A stretch of DNA of 64,000 bases from assembly GCA_004380135.1 (NCBI GenBank), contig QXCR01000055.1:207684-271683 (forward strand). Direction: 5' to 3'. The notes under the pieces were generated by a model that made no database searches, was not told the origin of the DNA, and worked only from the letters and a program-made list of their open reading frames with translations. The position numbers and the translations under genes were made by a program. The stretch is from Stemphylium vesicarium (lineage: Eukaryota > Ascomycota > Dothideomycetes > Pleosporales > Pleosporaceae). Shown here one piece after another: positions 1 to 11,139 of this stretch. How positions within the stretch are numbered: the first letter of the stretch is position 1; each line of letters opens with the position of its first letter.

Positions 1-126
1 CACACGACAAGCAGTTTTACCTCTAGCGATACCGCACGCTCTGAGGACTTGTAGTTGGCCAGCCAGCCGGACGGATGCCCAAATCGACATCTGCAGAAAG
101 GCTTGCCTCCAATTCCCTGTAGCGTC

Positions 127-156
127 TTGCATGGAAGCCCGGCATTATTCCCCCCC
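127..156. repeat. Imperfect direct repeat, copy 1
   Basis: About 30 bp around TTGCATGGAAGCCCGGCAT followed by ATTCCCC recurs at 656-685 with a few substitutions. Spacing is about 530 bp. Flanking similarity fades quickly, so this looks like an old duplication or a relic of a dispersed element. Confidence 0.45.
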
Positions 157-655
157 CTACCCTATCTCCTTCCAGGTTTTGCGTAGGATTTCTCAAAAGT
201 TATCTGTTTTTCTTTCTCACTTGGTCGACCGCTTCCCGAAGCTTTCCTGTCTTCGCTCTCTCTGTCACCCAGTTTTCCACCAGCTCTACACACTCGTTGA
301 TTGCCCAAGTAGGGTCTTTGACTACCTCTCTATAGAACTGACGGACGCTGTCCGACTTGGCCGACTGACATCTCTCTGGTACCACGACCTTGATGATATG
401 CTCGAGAACAGCTAGTGCATCCATCATTCTGGTTTTGTGAGTCGGTCCAGCAAGTGTTTCACAGGTGCAATTGAGGTAGTATTTTACTGGATGGGGAAGA
501 GTTCGAAGATGGATGTGAGGTAAATTGGTTTTGTTGGGTTGACTGATGGTCATGCATCGCATAAAGCAAGAGTGACCCTGCCATCTTGAGTAGCGCAACG
601 CGCAAGGAAAGCGCACTCGACCCACTGCTTTCGGCCTTCAACCCTTTTTGGTGTT

Positions 656-685
656 TTGCATGGAGGCCCGTCATTATTTCCCCTT
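656..685. repeat. Imperfect direct repeat, copy 2
   Basis: Second copy of the motif at 127-156, here TTGCATGGAGGCCCGTCAT followed by ATTTCCCC. Read on the minus strand, both copies encode similar short strings containing PCKT, so they may come from a once-coding duplicated segment. Confidence 0.45.
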
Positions 686-1005
686 GTCCTGTTTCCCCCA
701 GGGTGTGCGTTGTATTCTCCAATAGTCATTGGGTTTACCTTCTCCAACATGACGAGAGAAGCAATCTATCTAGATTACTTTGCGATGTACCAGCGGCCAG
801 AGGAATGGATTGGTACTGTATGCGTCCAGCGTTATACCTATGAATTCATCGTCATCTTCGTGAACGGGCTTTCGTACCATGCAGAAAGCAAGTACACTTG
901 GATTCTAGTAACATAACCTTCCCATTCCACAAACACCGTTTCCAGAAGCTACCAAATAGAAAGTATATCGTCCCTTGATACTTACCAAAAGACTGAACCA
1001 GGTTC

Positions 1006-2936
1006 TCAACCCATGCGAAGCTTCCTGCGAACTTTCACCACCCTTTCAAGGACGCCCTCAACATCTTCAATCAGTCCCACACGCTCCCAGTGCTCGCCCA
1101 TGTCACGGACGATAAGCCCATATTTAGTACGAACATGCGCATGACTACCAGACACTAAATGGACAGCTACGACCGAATCGGGCGGACTTGGGGCCAATCT
1201 TTCATTCCCAGAGACCTCCAAAGAGAGTCTCTCACCCGTCGTCGCTCTCAAAACGACTTTGTCAAAAATGACAAAGTCCTCAATGTGAACGATTGGAGAT
1301 ACGAAAGCTTCTACATGAACGAACCGGCTTGGTCGATCTTTGCAAAGCGTAGCTTCGCCGTAGTTGTCCAGCTCGTTGTAGCGCAGCCGATACTCCGCTA
1401 AGCTGCATAGCCGGCCTGTGCGAAGTTCAATCTCAAATCTAGGTCTCATTTCCGATTTAAATGAAGAATGCGCGGCTGACAGAGGAAACATGATGGGCCA
1501 GCGAACGGGGCCATCTTTGGATGTCCAGGACCAGGTAGGGAATCCACGGCGACATCTTTGATATTCAGCACTCCAGCACAGACTCTCCTCAAACGCCAAT
1601 TCGGTGGTATACACGGAGCCCCCGACAGGAGTCGAGTTGCTGCCTTCCAACGGCACACCCCAAATATGGAGGACCCCTCTACTTTGCTGAAAGTGCGACA
1701 AAACACCTAGTAGTGCATTGAGAGTGTCGTGTTCGTAAGTGAGCTGCCGTCTAGAGTACTCCTCAATGCAACCATAAACACTCGACATGCCAAGCGAGTG
1801 TGTACTTGTCGAGCCGTCCGAAACAGCCTCCAGAACTGCATCTCCCCCGTGAATCAGCGCTTCAGTTTCAATCTCACTGTGAGATCCCAGAAAGAGCAGT
1901 TTTTCTGTAAAATACAGCTGTCGATGGGACAACAAAGCCTCTTGGTAAGTCCATCCTCTTGTGGCCCAGGCACTTCCTTCGATATCGTACATGGCAGGGA
2001 CTGCGCGGAGTCGACCAAGATGTTCGATGTCAATGCTTGGATCTGGCACACGCGGGCGAGAGACTCCAGGTAAGCCGTGAGTCGAGTCCACCCCGGTGCA
2101 CGCGACAATAGTCAGAGCGGAACCAGAATATATCTCATCCATTTGTTTGATTTGCTGGGCGCGCATGTCGTGACTTCCTTGAATGCAGTATCGATCGACC
2201 CATAGGTAGCGGAAGTTCAGACCCTTGCAAGCGGTTATGCTATCCTCGATGGTAAGCGGAAGCTGCGAGGGTAGCAGAATACAATCATCTTTTTCAGCCA
2301 CTTTTGTGGTCTGGCCAGATTTCGCGGAGCCCCAGACATAGCTGAGAGTCACGTATGGCTCATCTCTTTGGAGCTCAACAAGACTCCGCGTCGTACAGTC
2401 AATGACGGTTAACGGCACCGTCGACCGCGATCCCGTAGCCATATCACGGTGAGCATCTGGACAATGACGCTTTTGACTAATCCATCCGGATACTGCCGCA
2501 TACTGGACAAGTGGCGGTACTATCCTAGATTGGTCTGTCGCCCATCCCGCTTTTGTAGGGATGCACGCAATCGGCGCGAGTGTAAAGACATGCTGGCCGT
2601 CCGGAAAAGAGAAAAGTTTCAACTTTGCAACACCGACTCCAGTTTTATCTTTGTTCGGCGTTAAGAGAAGGAGCTCTGCATACACACTGGGTTCGGCGAA
2701 ATAGGGCTGAACACTACGTATGCGTTTTTGGTAAGTGGAGATGCGACAAAGATGGAGCCGTACCTTGTAGGTAAGCATCTACGCAAGTAGCTACATAGAT
2801 AGCATTCTTTCGTCCATTGAACAAGAGGGGCCAGCGGCCATGAGCAGGATTTCTCGTTCGGGTCCCCGGAAAAGACTATGTTGAAATCGACTTGGCTACA
2901 GCTGGAGCATAGATGAGCTTGCGAGGCGGCATTCAT
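1006..2936 (-). CDS. HET-domain (heterokaryon incompatibility) protein
   Basis: Two exons, 2936-2764 and 2713-1006, give about 626 aa. The 50-nt intron has donor GTACGG, branch CTTAC and acceptor GTAG. The N-terminus has the LCSSC...DF start common in HET proteins. The HET core lies at about residues 150-300 and shows YVTLSYVWG, YLWVDRYCIQ, MDEIYSGSALTIVA and RGWTYQEALLS, the usual ordered motifs. No NACHT/WD partner domain is visible and the remaining C-terminal half is unassigned. HET proteins trigger cell death when genetically different hyphae fuse, or serve innate-immunity-like roles; the trigger here cannot be read from sequence. The start at 2936 is preferred because it restores the typical N-terminal cysteine motif. 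Confidence 0.9.
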
Positions 2937-3448
2937 CTGGAGCCTTGGGTCGTTACGCAGACGGCCAGCACACAGCGGAGTGTTCGGGGGCTAATGAAGT
3001 GGCAAAGTATACGTAGGACGGTGGTGTCTCGGCTTCCAGTTCAGAGTCGGCGCGACTTCGCATCGGAAGCTGAGGCGAGCATGCCGCTGAACAACGATAC
3101 CCTGGTGATGTGCGCCCACGCTGACGCAACATCTCGAATGGCTTACCCACAACCTTACCCGACTCATGCGCGAGAGAAAGAACCGCAATGACGCAGGTAT
3201 GCTCAGAATCTGTTCAATAAGCAGCAGAGTTTCCTGTGGCAATATCTTAATCATATCAATGGCGGTTGCCACACATTCGCCGAGTTTGGAAGGTGCCCAT
3301 GAACAGCCCTGTGTATGCTATCACAACAGCAATCACACGTAGCAACGGCCATAATATTTGAGAGGTTAGAGGTTAAATCATATAATTAATTTAGATACTA
3401 TGCGACGCCAATGCGCTATCAACTTTCATACATCATCACACTCTTCTC
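2937..3448. other. Intergenic region upstream of the HET gene
   Basis: Overlapping open frames on both strands at 2913-3272 have no recognisable domain and look like chance frames. The stretch after 3350 is AT-richer and presumably holds the 3' end of the downstream transporter. Nothing else seen. Confidence 0.4.
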
Positions 3449-5323
3449 CTAGTACTCCTTCGCAAGCTTACTCCTAGCACGCAGCAAGTGACCATACTTG
3501 AACATGACGAACGGAATCAAACTCAAAACCGTTCCGAACATGGCCAAGATCAAGCCAGCATACTGACTGCCTACATTGTGGAAGAAGGCGCTCGCGAAAA
3601 GCGGCGTCACAGCACCCAGTGTGTTCCTCATCAGACCCTGGCCAGCAATAGCCGAGGACGATGACTCGCCATAACAATCCGCAGTATAGGAGTATGTGCT
3701 CTCGAAGACGAAGAAGATACCGAAGGCGATGGGGACGAGGCCGATGACGGGACCGACCCAGATTAGGTATTCGTATTGCGTAAAGGAGTAAATGAAGAGG
3801 CCGACGGGGAGCCAGACAGCACCAAACATGGCGCCGTATAGGCGGTGCTCGGGCACGACGCGAACGTTCGGGTCTTCTTGTAGTTTGTTGTACTTGGACA
3901 TCTGGAGGTGGTGGGCTGCCCATCCGAGGAAGGTGCCGATGGCGAGGGAGATGTAGGGTAGGCCGCTAACGCCTTCGTTCCAACCGCGCTTCTCGCTGAA
4001 TGTAATCGGGATGACGGACAAGAACAGGAACACGACGGCCCAGCAGAAGGCGATCCAGAGACCGAATGCGAATACGACAGGTTCCGTGACCAACATGCGG
4101 ATGGCCTTGACGGAGGATGCCTTAAGCATGGACTTGACATCGGGTGTGTAGATGTCGTCTTCAGCGACGTAACGGTCGTCGCCGGTGGCCTTCTGGAGCT
4201 GCTTCGCGCGCTTGTGGAGCCTAGCGCCACCGCGGGTCTCGGGGAAGAAGACGAAGATGAGGATTAGTAGAGGGATGTTGGCCAGGCCTTGGATACCCTC
4301 AACCCAGCGCCAGCCGAGAGCTTGGTCGATAAAGCCGGCATAGATGGGCGCGGCGACTGTACCGAAGATGGCGACGAAACTGAACATGGCCATAGGTCGA
4401 CCGCGCTTGTGGGGCTCGTACATGTCGTCAAAGGTGCCACCGACGAGGATAGTACCTACGCATCCGAAGAGACCAAGGAGTAGACGAAGGCCGATGATGA
4501 CGGACACGCTTTGTGCCAGGGCGAGACCGATGAAGAGGAGCGAAAAGCAGAGGAAGGCGCTGGCGTATACGATCTTACGACCGACGAGCTCGCAAAAGGG
4601 AGCCAGCACCATGGGTGCGATAGCGCAAGAGATGTTGAAGGTAAACAGTCCGAGTTGACCGTAGATAGTGTCGACACCGAACTCCTCGCACATGCTGTTG
4701 ATACCCGAACTGTATGCCGTGGTCGCGAGACCGATGAACAGTGTCATCAAGTTCAGCATCGTGGTGATACTGCGCTTGTACCAGGGGTTCCAGTTGAAGG
4801 GGTTCTCCTTATCACCAGTAGCGAAGCTGAGGACAATGTACTCCTTGCCTTCGTGATTGACCATCTCGGTCAGGGTGAGAGGCATGTCGCAGTCCACACG
4901 CTTAATCTCTCCGCAACCGGGGTCGATGTCCTCGACATCATCGGTAAGATGCTTTCCACCAGCGATTCTGCCAATCATGAGCTCGCCCTTCTCATTGCGC
5001 AGGACCTCGGAGTTCATGGAGACATTGTCTTCATCCTTTGTTTCTCCATTCTCGAGCCTACTGTTCACTCTGGAGAGGAAGGCGGGTGTGGTAGCCCCGG
5101 TGTTGGGGGTAGTGTTGGCGGCGGTATTGGCAGCAGTCTGAGCCGCAGTGGTACCGGCGATTGTGTTAGGGATGGAACCGTTGCGGGGTGTGGTTATCGA
5201 TCCATTGCGAGGTGTCACAGGCGCACTCTGAGCTACTCGGTAAGACGAGTTTGCTCTTGATGCTGCCAGAGACGGGGGCCTGGAGGATCTGTTGTAAAAA
5301 GAGGGCCCGTAGTATCCAGACAT
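3449..5323 (-). CDS. MFS transporter, DHA1 (drug/polyamine H+ antiporter) type
   Basis: A single exon of 624 aa. The first ~170 residues are a hydrophilic cytoplasmic tail with low-complexity repeats (TPRNGSITTPRNGSI, then a run of TAANT units). Twelve membrane segments follow. The A-motif loop between TM2 and TM3 reads CELVGRKIVYAS; the loop after TM4 has EPHKRGRPMA and a later one PETRGGARL, both characteristic of the Tpo/Flu1-like DHA1 branch of polyamine and multidrug proton antiporters. The C-terminus ends shortly after TM12. The protein probably sits in the plasma membrane and exports small organic compounds; the substrate cannot be inferred. No biosynthetic genes lie next to it. Confidence 0.9.
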   Translation of the reverse strand: MSGYYGPSFYNRSSRPPSLAASRANSSYRVAQSAPVTPRNGSITTPRNGSIPNTIAGTTAAQTAANTAANTTPNTGATTPAFLSRVNSRLENGETKDEDNVSMNSEVLRNEKGELMIGRIAGGKHLTDDVEDIDPGCGEIKRVDCDMPLTLTEMVNHEGKEYIVLSFATGDKENPFNWNPWYKRSITTMLNLMTLFIGLATTAYSSGINSMCEEFGVDTIYGQLGLFTFNISCAIAPMVLAPFCELVGRKIVYASAFLCFSLLFIGLALAQSVSVIIGLRLLLGLFGCVGTILVGGTFDDMYEPHKRGRPMAMFSFVAIFGTVAAPIYAGFIDQALGWRWVEGIQGLANIPLLILIFVFFPETRGGARLHKRAKQLQKATGDDRYVAEDDIYTPDVKSMLKASSVKAIRMLVTEPVVFAFGLWIAFCWAVVFLFLSVIPITFSEKRGWNEGVSGLPYISLAIGTFLGWAAHHLQMSKYNKLQEDPNVRVVPEHRLYGAMFGAVWLPVGLFIYSFTQYEYLIWVGPVIGLVPIAFGIFFVFESTYSYTADCYGESSSSAIAGQGLMRNTLGAVTPLFASAFFHNVGSQYAGLILAMFGTVLSLIPFVMFKYGHLLRARSKLAKEY

Positions 5324-6894
5324 ATTGATGAAAGTTTGGGGAAAATTATGCTTGGGAAATCAGGAGAAGAACGCGGAGGGCCCCATTGATAAGGGATTGT
5401 TATGGCACATCCAGGACTAAATCGGACATGTGTGCAATTGGCCCATCGACACCGGCGAGGTACCGGCATCGTAGGAGACTAGGGCGGTGTGGACTGATTG
5501 CCATCTCGCCAATGGCCTGACCGTAAACGCCCGACAAGCGGACACGAGGGTGATGCGAAAGCAGAGAGGCACCCATGTAGCCTCATTCTCGACGTCATCA
5601 TGTCTGTGCGGCATATACTCGGGAGGTTTCCTCTTCGTCGTCAGGAGGGTGATCGGACAAAAAAATCTGTTATCTGTAACGTGTACGGCCACTATGCGCT
5701 CTAGCGTTCATAGGCCGGGAGAAGAGTTTGGTGTTGAGGCTCTGCGGGACCCCACTTAGCGTGCGGACCGGTCGGTAGATTCACGGCATGACGTCGTGCG
5801 TGGGCGTCCTAAATCCAGAATTTGCATGCAGTTCGAAAAGGCGTAGATCGCAGGTTATGCGCGGCGGCCGCGAAGGTCCGAGCACGCGTTTGCCAATGGC
5901 CTCTTTGTGGTCTGATCCAGATGTTCCTCATGGATGCTTCGGCCGCGCCTAGGATCGCCAGATCCTTGCAAAGGACGACGTCTTTGCCATGTTGGACGCT
6001 AGCATCGCTCACGGAGCTTAAGCCATCCTGTTTCATAGGTTAGATAAGTGGGAATGTTATAAGTCGTGATTGCATAACTCACAGTGAGGCGATGTCCCAA
6101 CACTTGGAGGTAGGACACTGTTGCCCGCACCACATACCGCTTGTCCACGACAACTGCGTTCAGCTTGAAGTAACCAATGTCGGTGTGCAGCCAAGCACGA
6201 AAATGGTTATGCAAGGATGCCCCAAAAGATGAGTACTCTCTGGGCGTCGTTTGAGGAACGGCGCAGGACTCGGGGCATAAGCCTAATTGATACGATGCCA
6301 ACACGGCGCCGGTAACAACGTGGAAACCGGCTGTCTAACCGACATCCCACTCAATACTTAGTGTACCCCCTTGACGGGTCGTCTGCTCACCGTGAAATTG
6401 GAGAAACAGGCAACCGTCAAAAGGTCCGTCGTACGCTAATGGTAAAGTAAGGCTCATGAGATCATACCGTTTTCTGACAGGGCAGAACCATGCCCAGTGA
6501 ACAACGTGGGACTACTAGAATGGCCAGGTAATCGCGGTTGATCTGGATCTCTGGGGTGCAATTGGCCCTGCATTCTCATTAAAGCTGCTGGTCGAGATTT
6601 CGGACGCACAGACGACAACGAAGGCTGGCATCTTCCATTATCGTAAGGGTAGGGGACGCATTGGGCACACTGGGCAGTGTTAGTTCACTAGTCACGTCTT
6701 GGCTGCTCTCAAGTAGATGCAACAGTAGTGTGCTTGGTCATGAAGTTGCCATTGTTTTCAACGAATTCCTAGCAAAACCCATGATCGTTATGAGTCTAGC
6801 CTCCGAATGTTCCATTGTGTGTAATGTTATCGGGCCATGATGACCGATGCAGAGAAAACGCTCTTACAACTCCAGCCTAGTGCCGAATGTTCCC
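5324..6894. other. Gene-free stretch
   Basis: About 1.5 kb between the start of the MFS gene and the end of RPL43. Frames on both strands (for example 5487-5759 and 5999-6304) have no domain, no consistent codon bias and mutual overlap. I see no gene, RNA or repeat. It should contain the MFS promoter on its left side. Confidence 0.5.
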
Positions 6895-7370
6895 TTAAAC
6901 CTCAGCAATCTCGCGGAGACGACGGATCGTTGACCTGGTGGCGGCGGCAGCGGGAGTACTGTTGACCTCGTTAGTAGTGTCCTGATGTAGTCTGCACATG
7001 CAGGCCGTAGACCATGTCATGTGCGGGGTATCCGGGGTTGACTTACGAGATGGTGTAGGCTCCTCCAGCAGTCGTCTTGCGGCATGAGCGGCAGTTCCAG
7101 ATACCGACGGACTCGCGCTTGACAGCGTTCTTTCCGCAGAACTGGCAGACATAGCGGGCGTGTTGCGCAATCTATGGTGATGGTGAGTGACTAATCCTGC
7201 CAGCAATGCAGAGCTGTTGGGAAATACGCACCTCCATCTTCTTCACCTGCTTACGGAGCGAGGCACCGTAACGGGTACCGTACTTTCCGGTGATGCCGAC
7301 CTTCTTTGTGCCTACATGACTGTCAGTAATTTTGCCATGAAGAATCCATGAAGTACGAACGCTTAGTCAT
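6895..7370 (-). CDS. RPL43: 60S ribosomal protein L43 (eL43, L37a family)
   Basis: Four exons: 7370-7361, 7311-7232, 7171-7047 and 6958-6895, giving 92 aa, the usual length. The product starts MTKRTKKVGITGKYGTRYG and contains the zinc-ribbon pairs CQFCGK and CRSC, ending in LREIAEV. The first exon is only 10 nt (ATG ACT AAG C), and introns 1-3 are 49, 60 and 88 nt. Intron 1 has a weaker donor, GTTCGT. The protein is a structural component of the large cytosolic ribosomal subunit. All junction phases agree with the conserved protein, so the structure is secure despite the tiny first exon. Confidence 0.96.
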
Positions 7371-8372
7371 TTTGGCGGTGGTGTAGATTGACGATGAGAG
7401 GAAACGTCGAGGTTGCTGTTGTGGGCCACCTGCAGACCGCCCGCGAAATACGGTACCGGAAAAACTAATGGCCGATCCCCTTCGAGAATCGAATCGTAGA
7501 GAAAGAGCGAACACTCAACATCGTAATTCTCACCAAGTTAACATCACACTAGAAAGCCACTGCATAAGTAACCTGAATGCATTTCGCAGCTCTTCAGATG
7601 CACTCCTCAGGTCGTTGCGCTGTGTTCTTCCAGTTTTTTCTCTCCAGCTAACCTAATCCTCCTCCGGTCGCCAAGCGCTAGTAACACCAGGCAGTCATTA
7701 TCCGCACAACTTCTCTCCAGTTTCATAAACACAAATCTCAGATTACATATGGACTAACTAAACTGTTAGACATTCTGAGTGGTCTCCGGGCACTTCTTAT
7801 GTCTTTTCAATGGTCTCCCCGCGTAGCGAGGCTGAATGTCTTCGGCAGTGCGGATTCGGTTACATCCAGATCGTTTTCGGCAACGGTTGACCAGTGCTTG
7901 CCAGTCTGGAATAAAAGAGGCGCAGTAGCTTATAAGTCCAATAGCCAGGCTGATGCTTTCAAGCGCCCGGCAGCCTGGCAGCCGAAACGATATGAAACCG
8001 AAACCGTAGACAAGCACACCAAGGCGCCGACAGACCACTAGAATCAGTTTTTTCGTGACTCCACGCGCTTATCGTCTGGAGGTCAGGGTATCCTCAATGC
8101 TGGGCTCTATTTTTGCGTACGTCTGCTAGGATCCAGCAGCTTCTCCGGAGTTTGAGGCGCGTTGAACAGTTTGGGGCGAAGTGCGCGGCCTGACTATCGG
8201 CCTCACAGGGCATTGGTACATACGAAGGCAGCTGAGGATGTATATAATCTTGGGCTTCAAATTGCTCGAGGCTAGAGAATAAGTCCAATACTAGCACTAC
8301 TCAGTTTTCAAGTAATAGTTTGTTCTTTCAACCATCCGGTGCGTTCTCGGCGGATCCTCTAATCAAGACATC
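7371..8372. other. Intergenic region with a TATA box for the next gene
   Basis: Holds the RPL43 promoter on the left and, on the plus strand, TATATAAT at 8241-8248, about 125 nt before the ATG at 8373, a plausible TATA element for the secreted PEBP-like gene. Short frames at 7766-8041 and 8094-8297 show no family resemblance and are treated as chance. Confidence 0.45.
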
Positions 8373-9397
8373 ATGGTTTCCCTCTTTTATTGGCAGGCAG
8401 GAGTCATAGCGGTCCTTGCAGCATGCGCAGCATCGCAAGATACAACCATTGTGCCTGAAGATCTCCAAACCGGATTTGGCAGCGACAAGGTACAAGTCAG
8501 CTTCACTGATGAAGCCATCAACGGCTTCAGGGATGGAACCATCTTTGAGAAAGAAGGTCAGTGACTCGTCAGATCCTCAGAGAACAAACTGCTTACACCT
8601 CCTTAGCGGTAGCAAAAGAGCCCGGATTCGCGTTGGGTGATAGCAACGGCATCTCTCCTACCACGCTATATACCATTATCATGGTCGACACCACATGTTC
8701 AAATGCCCGCAGGCTACACTATGCACGCGCAAACTTCAAGAACAATTTCGACATTACCAATATCGACACCAGCTCTCCAGCTATTCTCGAATACATTGCT
8801 CCAGGATCCGTGGGCGAAAAGGGGGACGACCGGCAATACAGCTTTTTAATGTATACCAACCCTGGAAGGAAGGATATTACCGATTTGCAGCTACCGGGGG
8901 ATGATGAGGCGTTTGATGTCAAGCAGTTTCAGGATGATAACGGGTTGGGAGATGCGACGGCAGGCGTGGGCATGGTGGTGAAGCTGGGAGGTGAGGCTGA
9001 TTGCGGAGATGAAGGGGCTGAGCAACTGCCTAGCAGCCTGCCGACACCAAGGCCAACAAGCAGTTCAACTGGATCGACAAGCGACTCTGAAAACGCGACT
9101 TCGCCTACCTCCACAGTGCGGGACAGTAATGGAGGCAACGTCACGTCTGCTCTCTCAACGCCTTCAGAAAGCCCAGCAAACCCGGCTGTTACTTCAATCA
9201 GCACTCTTCCATCTGAGACACCCGGGCCATCGGTTGAAGTCTCAACCACCATCTTATCAAGCGCCAATGGAGCCGGTAGCGCAACTTCCAGCGCCGGTTC
9301 GGCAGAGCAGACCACGAATGCTGCACCCGGAAGACAAGGGTGCCAGAGTTGGGGTTTGGCACCGTTGGTCATGGCTGTTAGCTTTCTGGCTTTGTAA
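8373..9397 (+). CDS. Secreted PEBP-like protein with GPI-type C-terminus
   Basis: Two exons, 8373-8556 and 8607-9397, give 324 aa; the intron is 50 nt. Residues 1-21 form a signal peptide ending near CAAS. Residues about 25-190 resemble the phosphatidylethanolamine-binding protein fold as found in fungal secreted members: a SPTTLYTIIMVD strand, a central LHYARANF segment and YSFLMYTNPG. The usual DPDAP ligand box is replaced by VDTTC, so ligand binding may be altered. A Ser/Thr/Pro-rich stalk (about 200-300) follows, then a small residue patch and a hydrophobic tail (LAPLVMAVSFLAL) with no cytoplasmic residues, as in a GPI-anchor signal. Probably attached to the plasma membrane or wall. The PEBP assignment is moderate; extracellular location is more certain. 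Confidence 0.8.
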
Positions 9398-9677
9398 AAG
9401 AAAACGCAGGAGCATAGGCTAATGCCAACCATTTCTTGAATACTATTCCTAGCGTTCTAGCATGTAACACGTAACTTGATAGATTATCTCAACCTGTGTC
9501 ACACCTATCGCTAGCTTGCGCCATCCGAGATCAAACGGTCTAGTACGACGACGATCTAGCCCCGCACCAACGATGCTGCACTTGACAAACCCGTTCTCCA
9601 TACGACGCCATTCTCCACCCAGTGTTCTACACAACATTCGCGGTTGCCACCTAATTTACACTCCGGCCTCTCCTCAG

Positions 9678-10472
9678 CTACTCTTTCACAGCCTCGGCAT
9701 AACTCTTGTCCAGCGACTCATGTTTCTTAACCAGCTCGCCAACAATGAATGGGATGCAATCCGTTGGGCCATAGTATTTCAGGTCAAACTTATCCCACTC
9801 TCCCGCGTCTCTCAAGTACTCCAGGGTGTGTCGCTGAAGCTCACACCCGCCCATGAAAAACGGCCAGCCGATGAGCGTGTAGACCAGCTGCATGAACCGC
9901 GCCGCTACGCTGCCTTCAGTTCTCCATGGGTTGGCCACGTGCTCACAGATTACCATTCGGCCGCCAGGCTTCAGAAGGCTGTAAAGACCCTTGATGGTTT
10001 GCGCTGGATGGGGAACACCGCAGAGAACACGAGTACAGCAGATCTCATCGAAAACCCCTTCAGATGCCAAGCCACCTTTTCCACTAACATCCAAAATTCC
10101 GCTCTTGTGTAATGCTGGAATCAGACTCTCAGGCTCGGCTCCACATACCATGGCGTGAAATTTGCTTCCGAGACCCCTCTTTTGAGCATTCCTCAATAAT
10201 CCGGGATGAAGGTCTTCAGCGGGCTCAGCACCGTACACGGCGGTGACGAGGTCCGGGTTAAAGCGCGATAGGACTTCTCCCGAACCAGGGCCGACATCGA
10301 GGATCACGCCTTTACATTCGGCCAGGAGAGAGAAGGTAGGGCCGGGCATCTCGCTGGACATGGCTTCGCCATTATGCGTCCAAAGACGGGCAAAGGCCTT
10401 GAATCGCAGTTTGGTGATGTTGAAAAGGGTGAGGGGACTCCAGTCACAGAAGACTACTTCAAACATGGTCAT
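9678..10472 (-). CDS. SAM-dependent methyltransferase, METTL7-like
   Basis: A 264-aa frame from the first in-frame ATG at 10472. SAM motif I is VILDVGPGSGE (about residues 56-66), the acidic post-I position is YGAEPAE, and motif III is LLKPGGRMVICEHV. The tail segment with W.FFMGGCELQRHTLE fits the METTL7/TMT1 group of membrane-bound methyltransferases, which act on thiols or lipids at ER and lipid droplets. Reading frame continues upstream without an ATG and an acceptor-like GTGCAG lies just before, so a short 5' exon carrying a membrane anchor may be missing. It diverges from the AYR1-like reductase across about 670 bp. Substrate unknown. Confidence 0.82.
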   Translation of the reverse strand: MTMFEVVFCDWSPLTLFNITKLRFKAFARLWTHNGEAMSSEMPGPTFSLLAECKGVILDVGPGSGEVLSRFNPDLVTAVYGAEPAEDLHPGLLRNAQKRGLGSKFHAMVCGAEPESLIPALHKSGILDVSGKGGLASEGVFDEICCTRVLCGVPHPAQTIKGLYSLLKPGGRMVICEHVANPWRTEGSVAARFMQLVYTLIGWPFFMGGCELQRHTLEYLRDAGEWDKFDLKYYGPTDCIPFIVGELVKKHESLDKSYAEAVKE

Positions 10473-11139
10473 CACGAAGTCTGCACAGCGATTAGTTTCT
10501 TCCTTCAGGGTATAATGAGGAGTTTCATACGATATGCTGCTATGCAGAGCAATATGGATGGACGAAGAAGTGTCGGGACATACTGTCCCAGCACATCTGC
10601 AGACGTCATGATTGTTACTTCGATCAAAACTGTGTTGTCTTCAGAAGATGTCCAAGCTGGGACCCACGAAAGGAAAAATATATGTGGTAAGGTGGACGAC
10701 AGGCAAGGAGCAGAGACAAGAGAGCAGATACTGAAACAGATAAAGGAATTGCAGCGGAAGCTCTGGTGGCTTCCTCCGAATCAGGTATTAGTCAGGCTCT
10801 ATAGCTAGCAAAGGACATGATAGGTCAATTGGAGGCATAGTGGGAGACAGACGATGCGGACCCTTCCTGTTCTTGTACGATGACGCATAATGACGATTAG
10901 TCAGGCGTCGCTATCAGCTAGAGGCACAGTCACCTGTCTGAGTTTGGATGAACGGCCGCTCTAAAATGAGCCCGCGTGTGCGGAAGCGCGTTCCCGTAAC
11001 GTCGACGCGCTAGTGACAGGAACAGACGCGGCTGCGAGGAGTGGATATTCTCCATGCACAACGACTAGGCTCCAACATCTTGACATATAAAAGTTTAAAA
11101 AGCTGCGCGTTCTCCAAGTCGACGAGTATTAAGCAAAAA
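10473..11139. promoter_or_regulatory. Shared divergent promoter region
   Basis: Roughly 670 bp separate the starts of the METTL7-like gene (-) and the AYR1-like gene (+). A TATA-like TATAAAAG lies at 11086-11093 on the plus strand, 47 nt before the reductase ATG. No gene is credible inside; the plus-strand frame 10374-10808 overlaps the methyltransferase antisense and has no domain. Confidence 0.45.

Larger units (their letters stand above)
1..1005. other. Region without a confident gene
   Basis: No gene here is convincing. A minus-strand open frame covers 200-625; its last 75 codons, from a Met-Met-Asp at about 424, look protein-like (charged, helical) and follow an AG that could be a splice acceptor, so it may be the 3' exon of a gene or a gene remnant. 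A good donor-like sequence (GTAAGT) lies on the minus strand near 983, just past the HET stop codon, and could belong to a 3'-UTR intron. The other notable content is the duplicated motif listed separately. Confidence 0.4.

Noticed and set aside
2991..3272. Minus-strand frame starting MATAIDMIKILPQETLLL
   Set aside because: Slight F-box-like opening but no continuation, and it lies in the HET gene's upstream region; no splice junction to the HET frame was found.
4511..5260. 249-codon plus-strand open frame
   Set aside because: Lies wholly antisense to the well-supported MFS transporter and has no domain; a by-product of codon bias.
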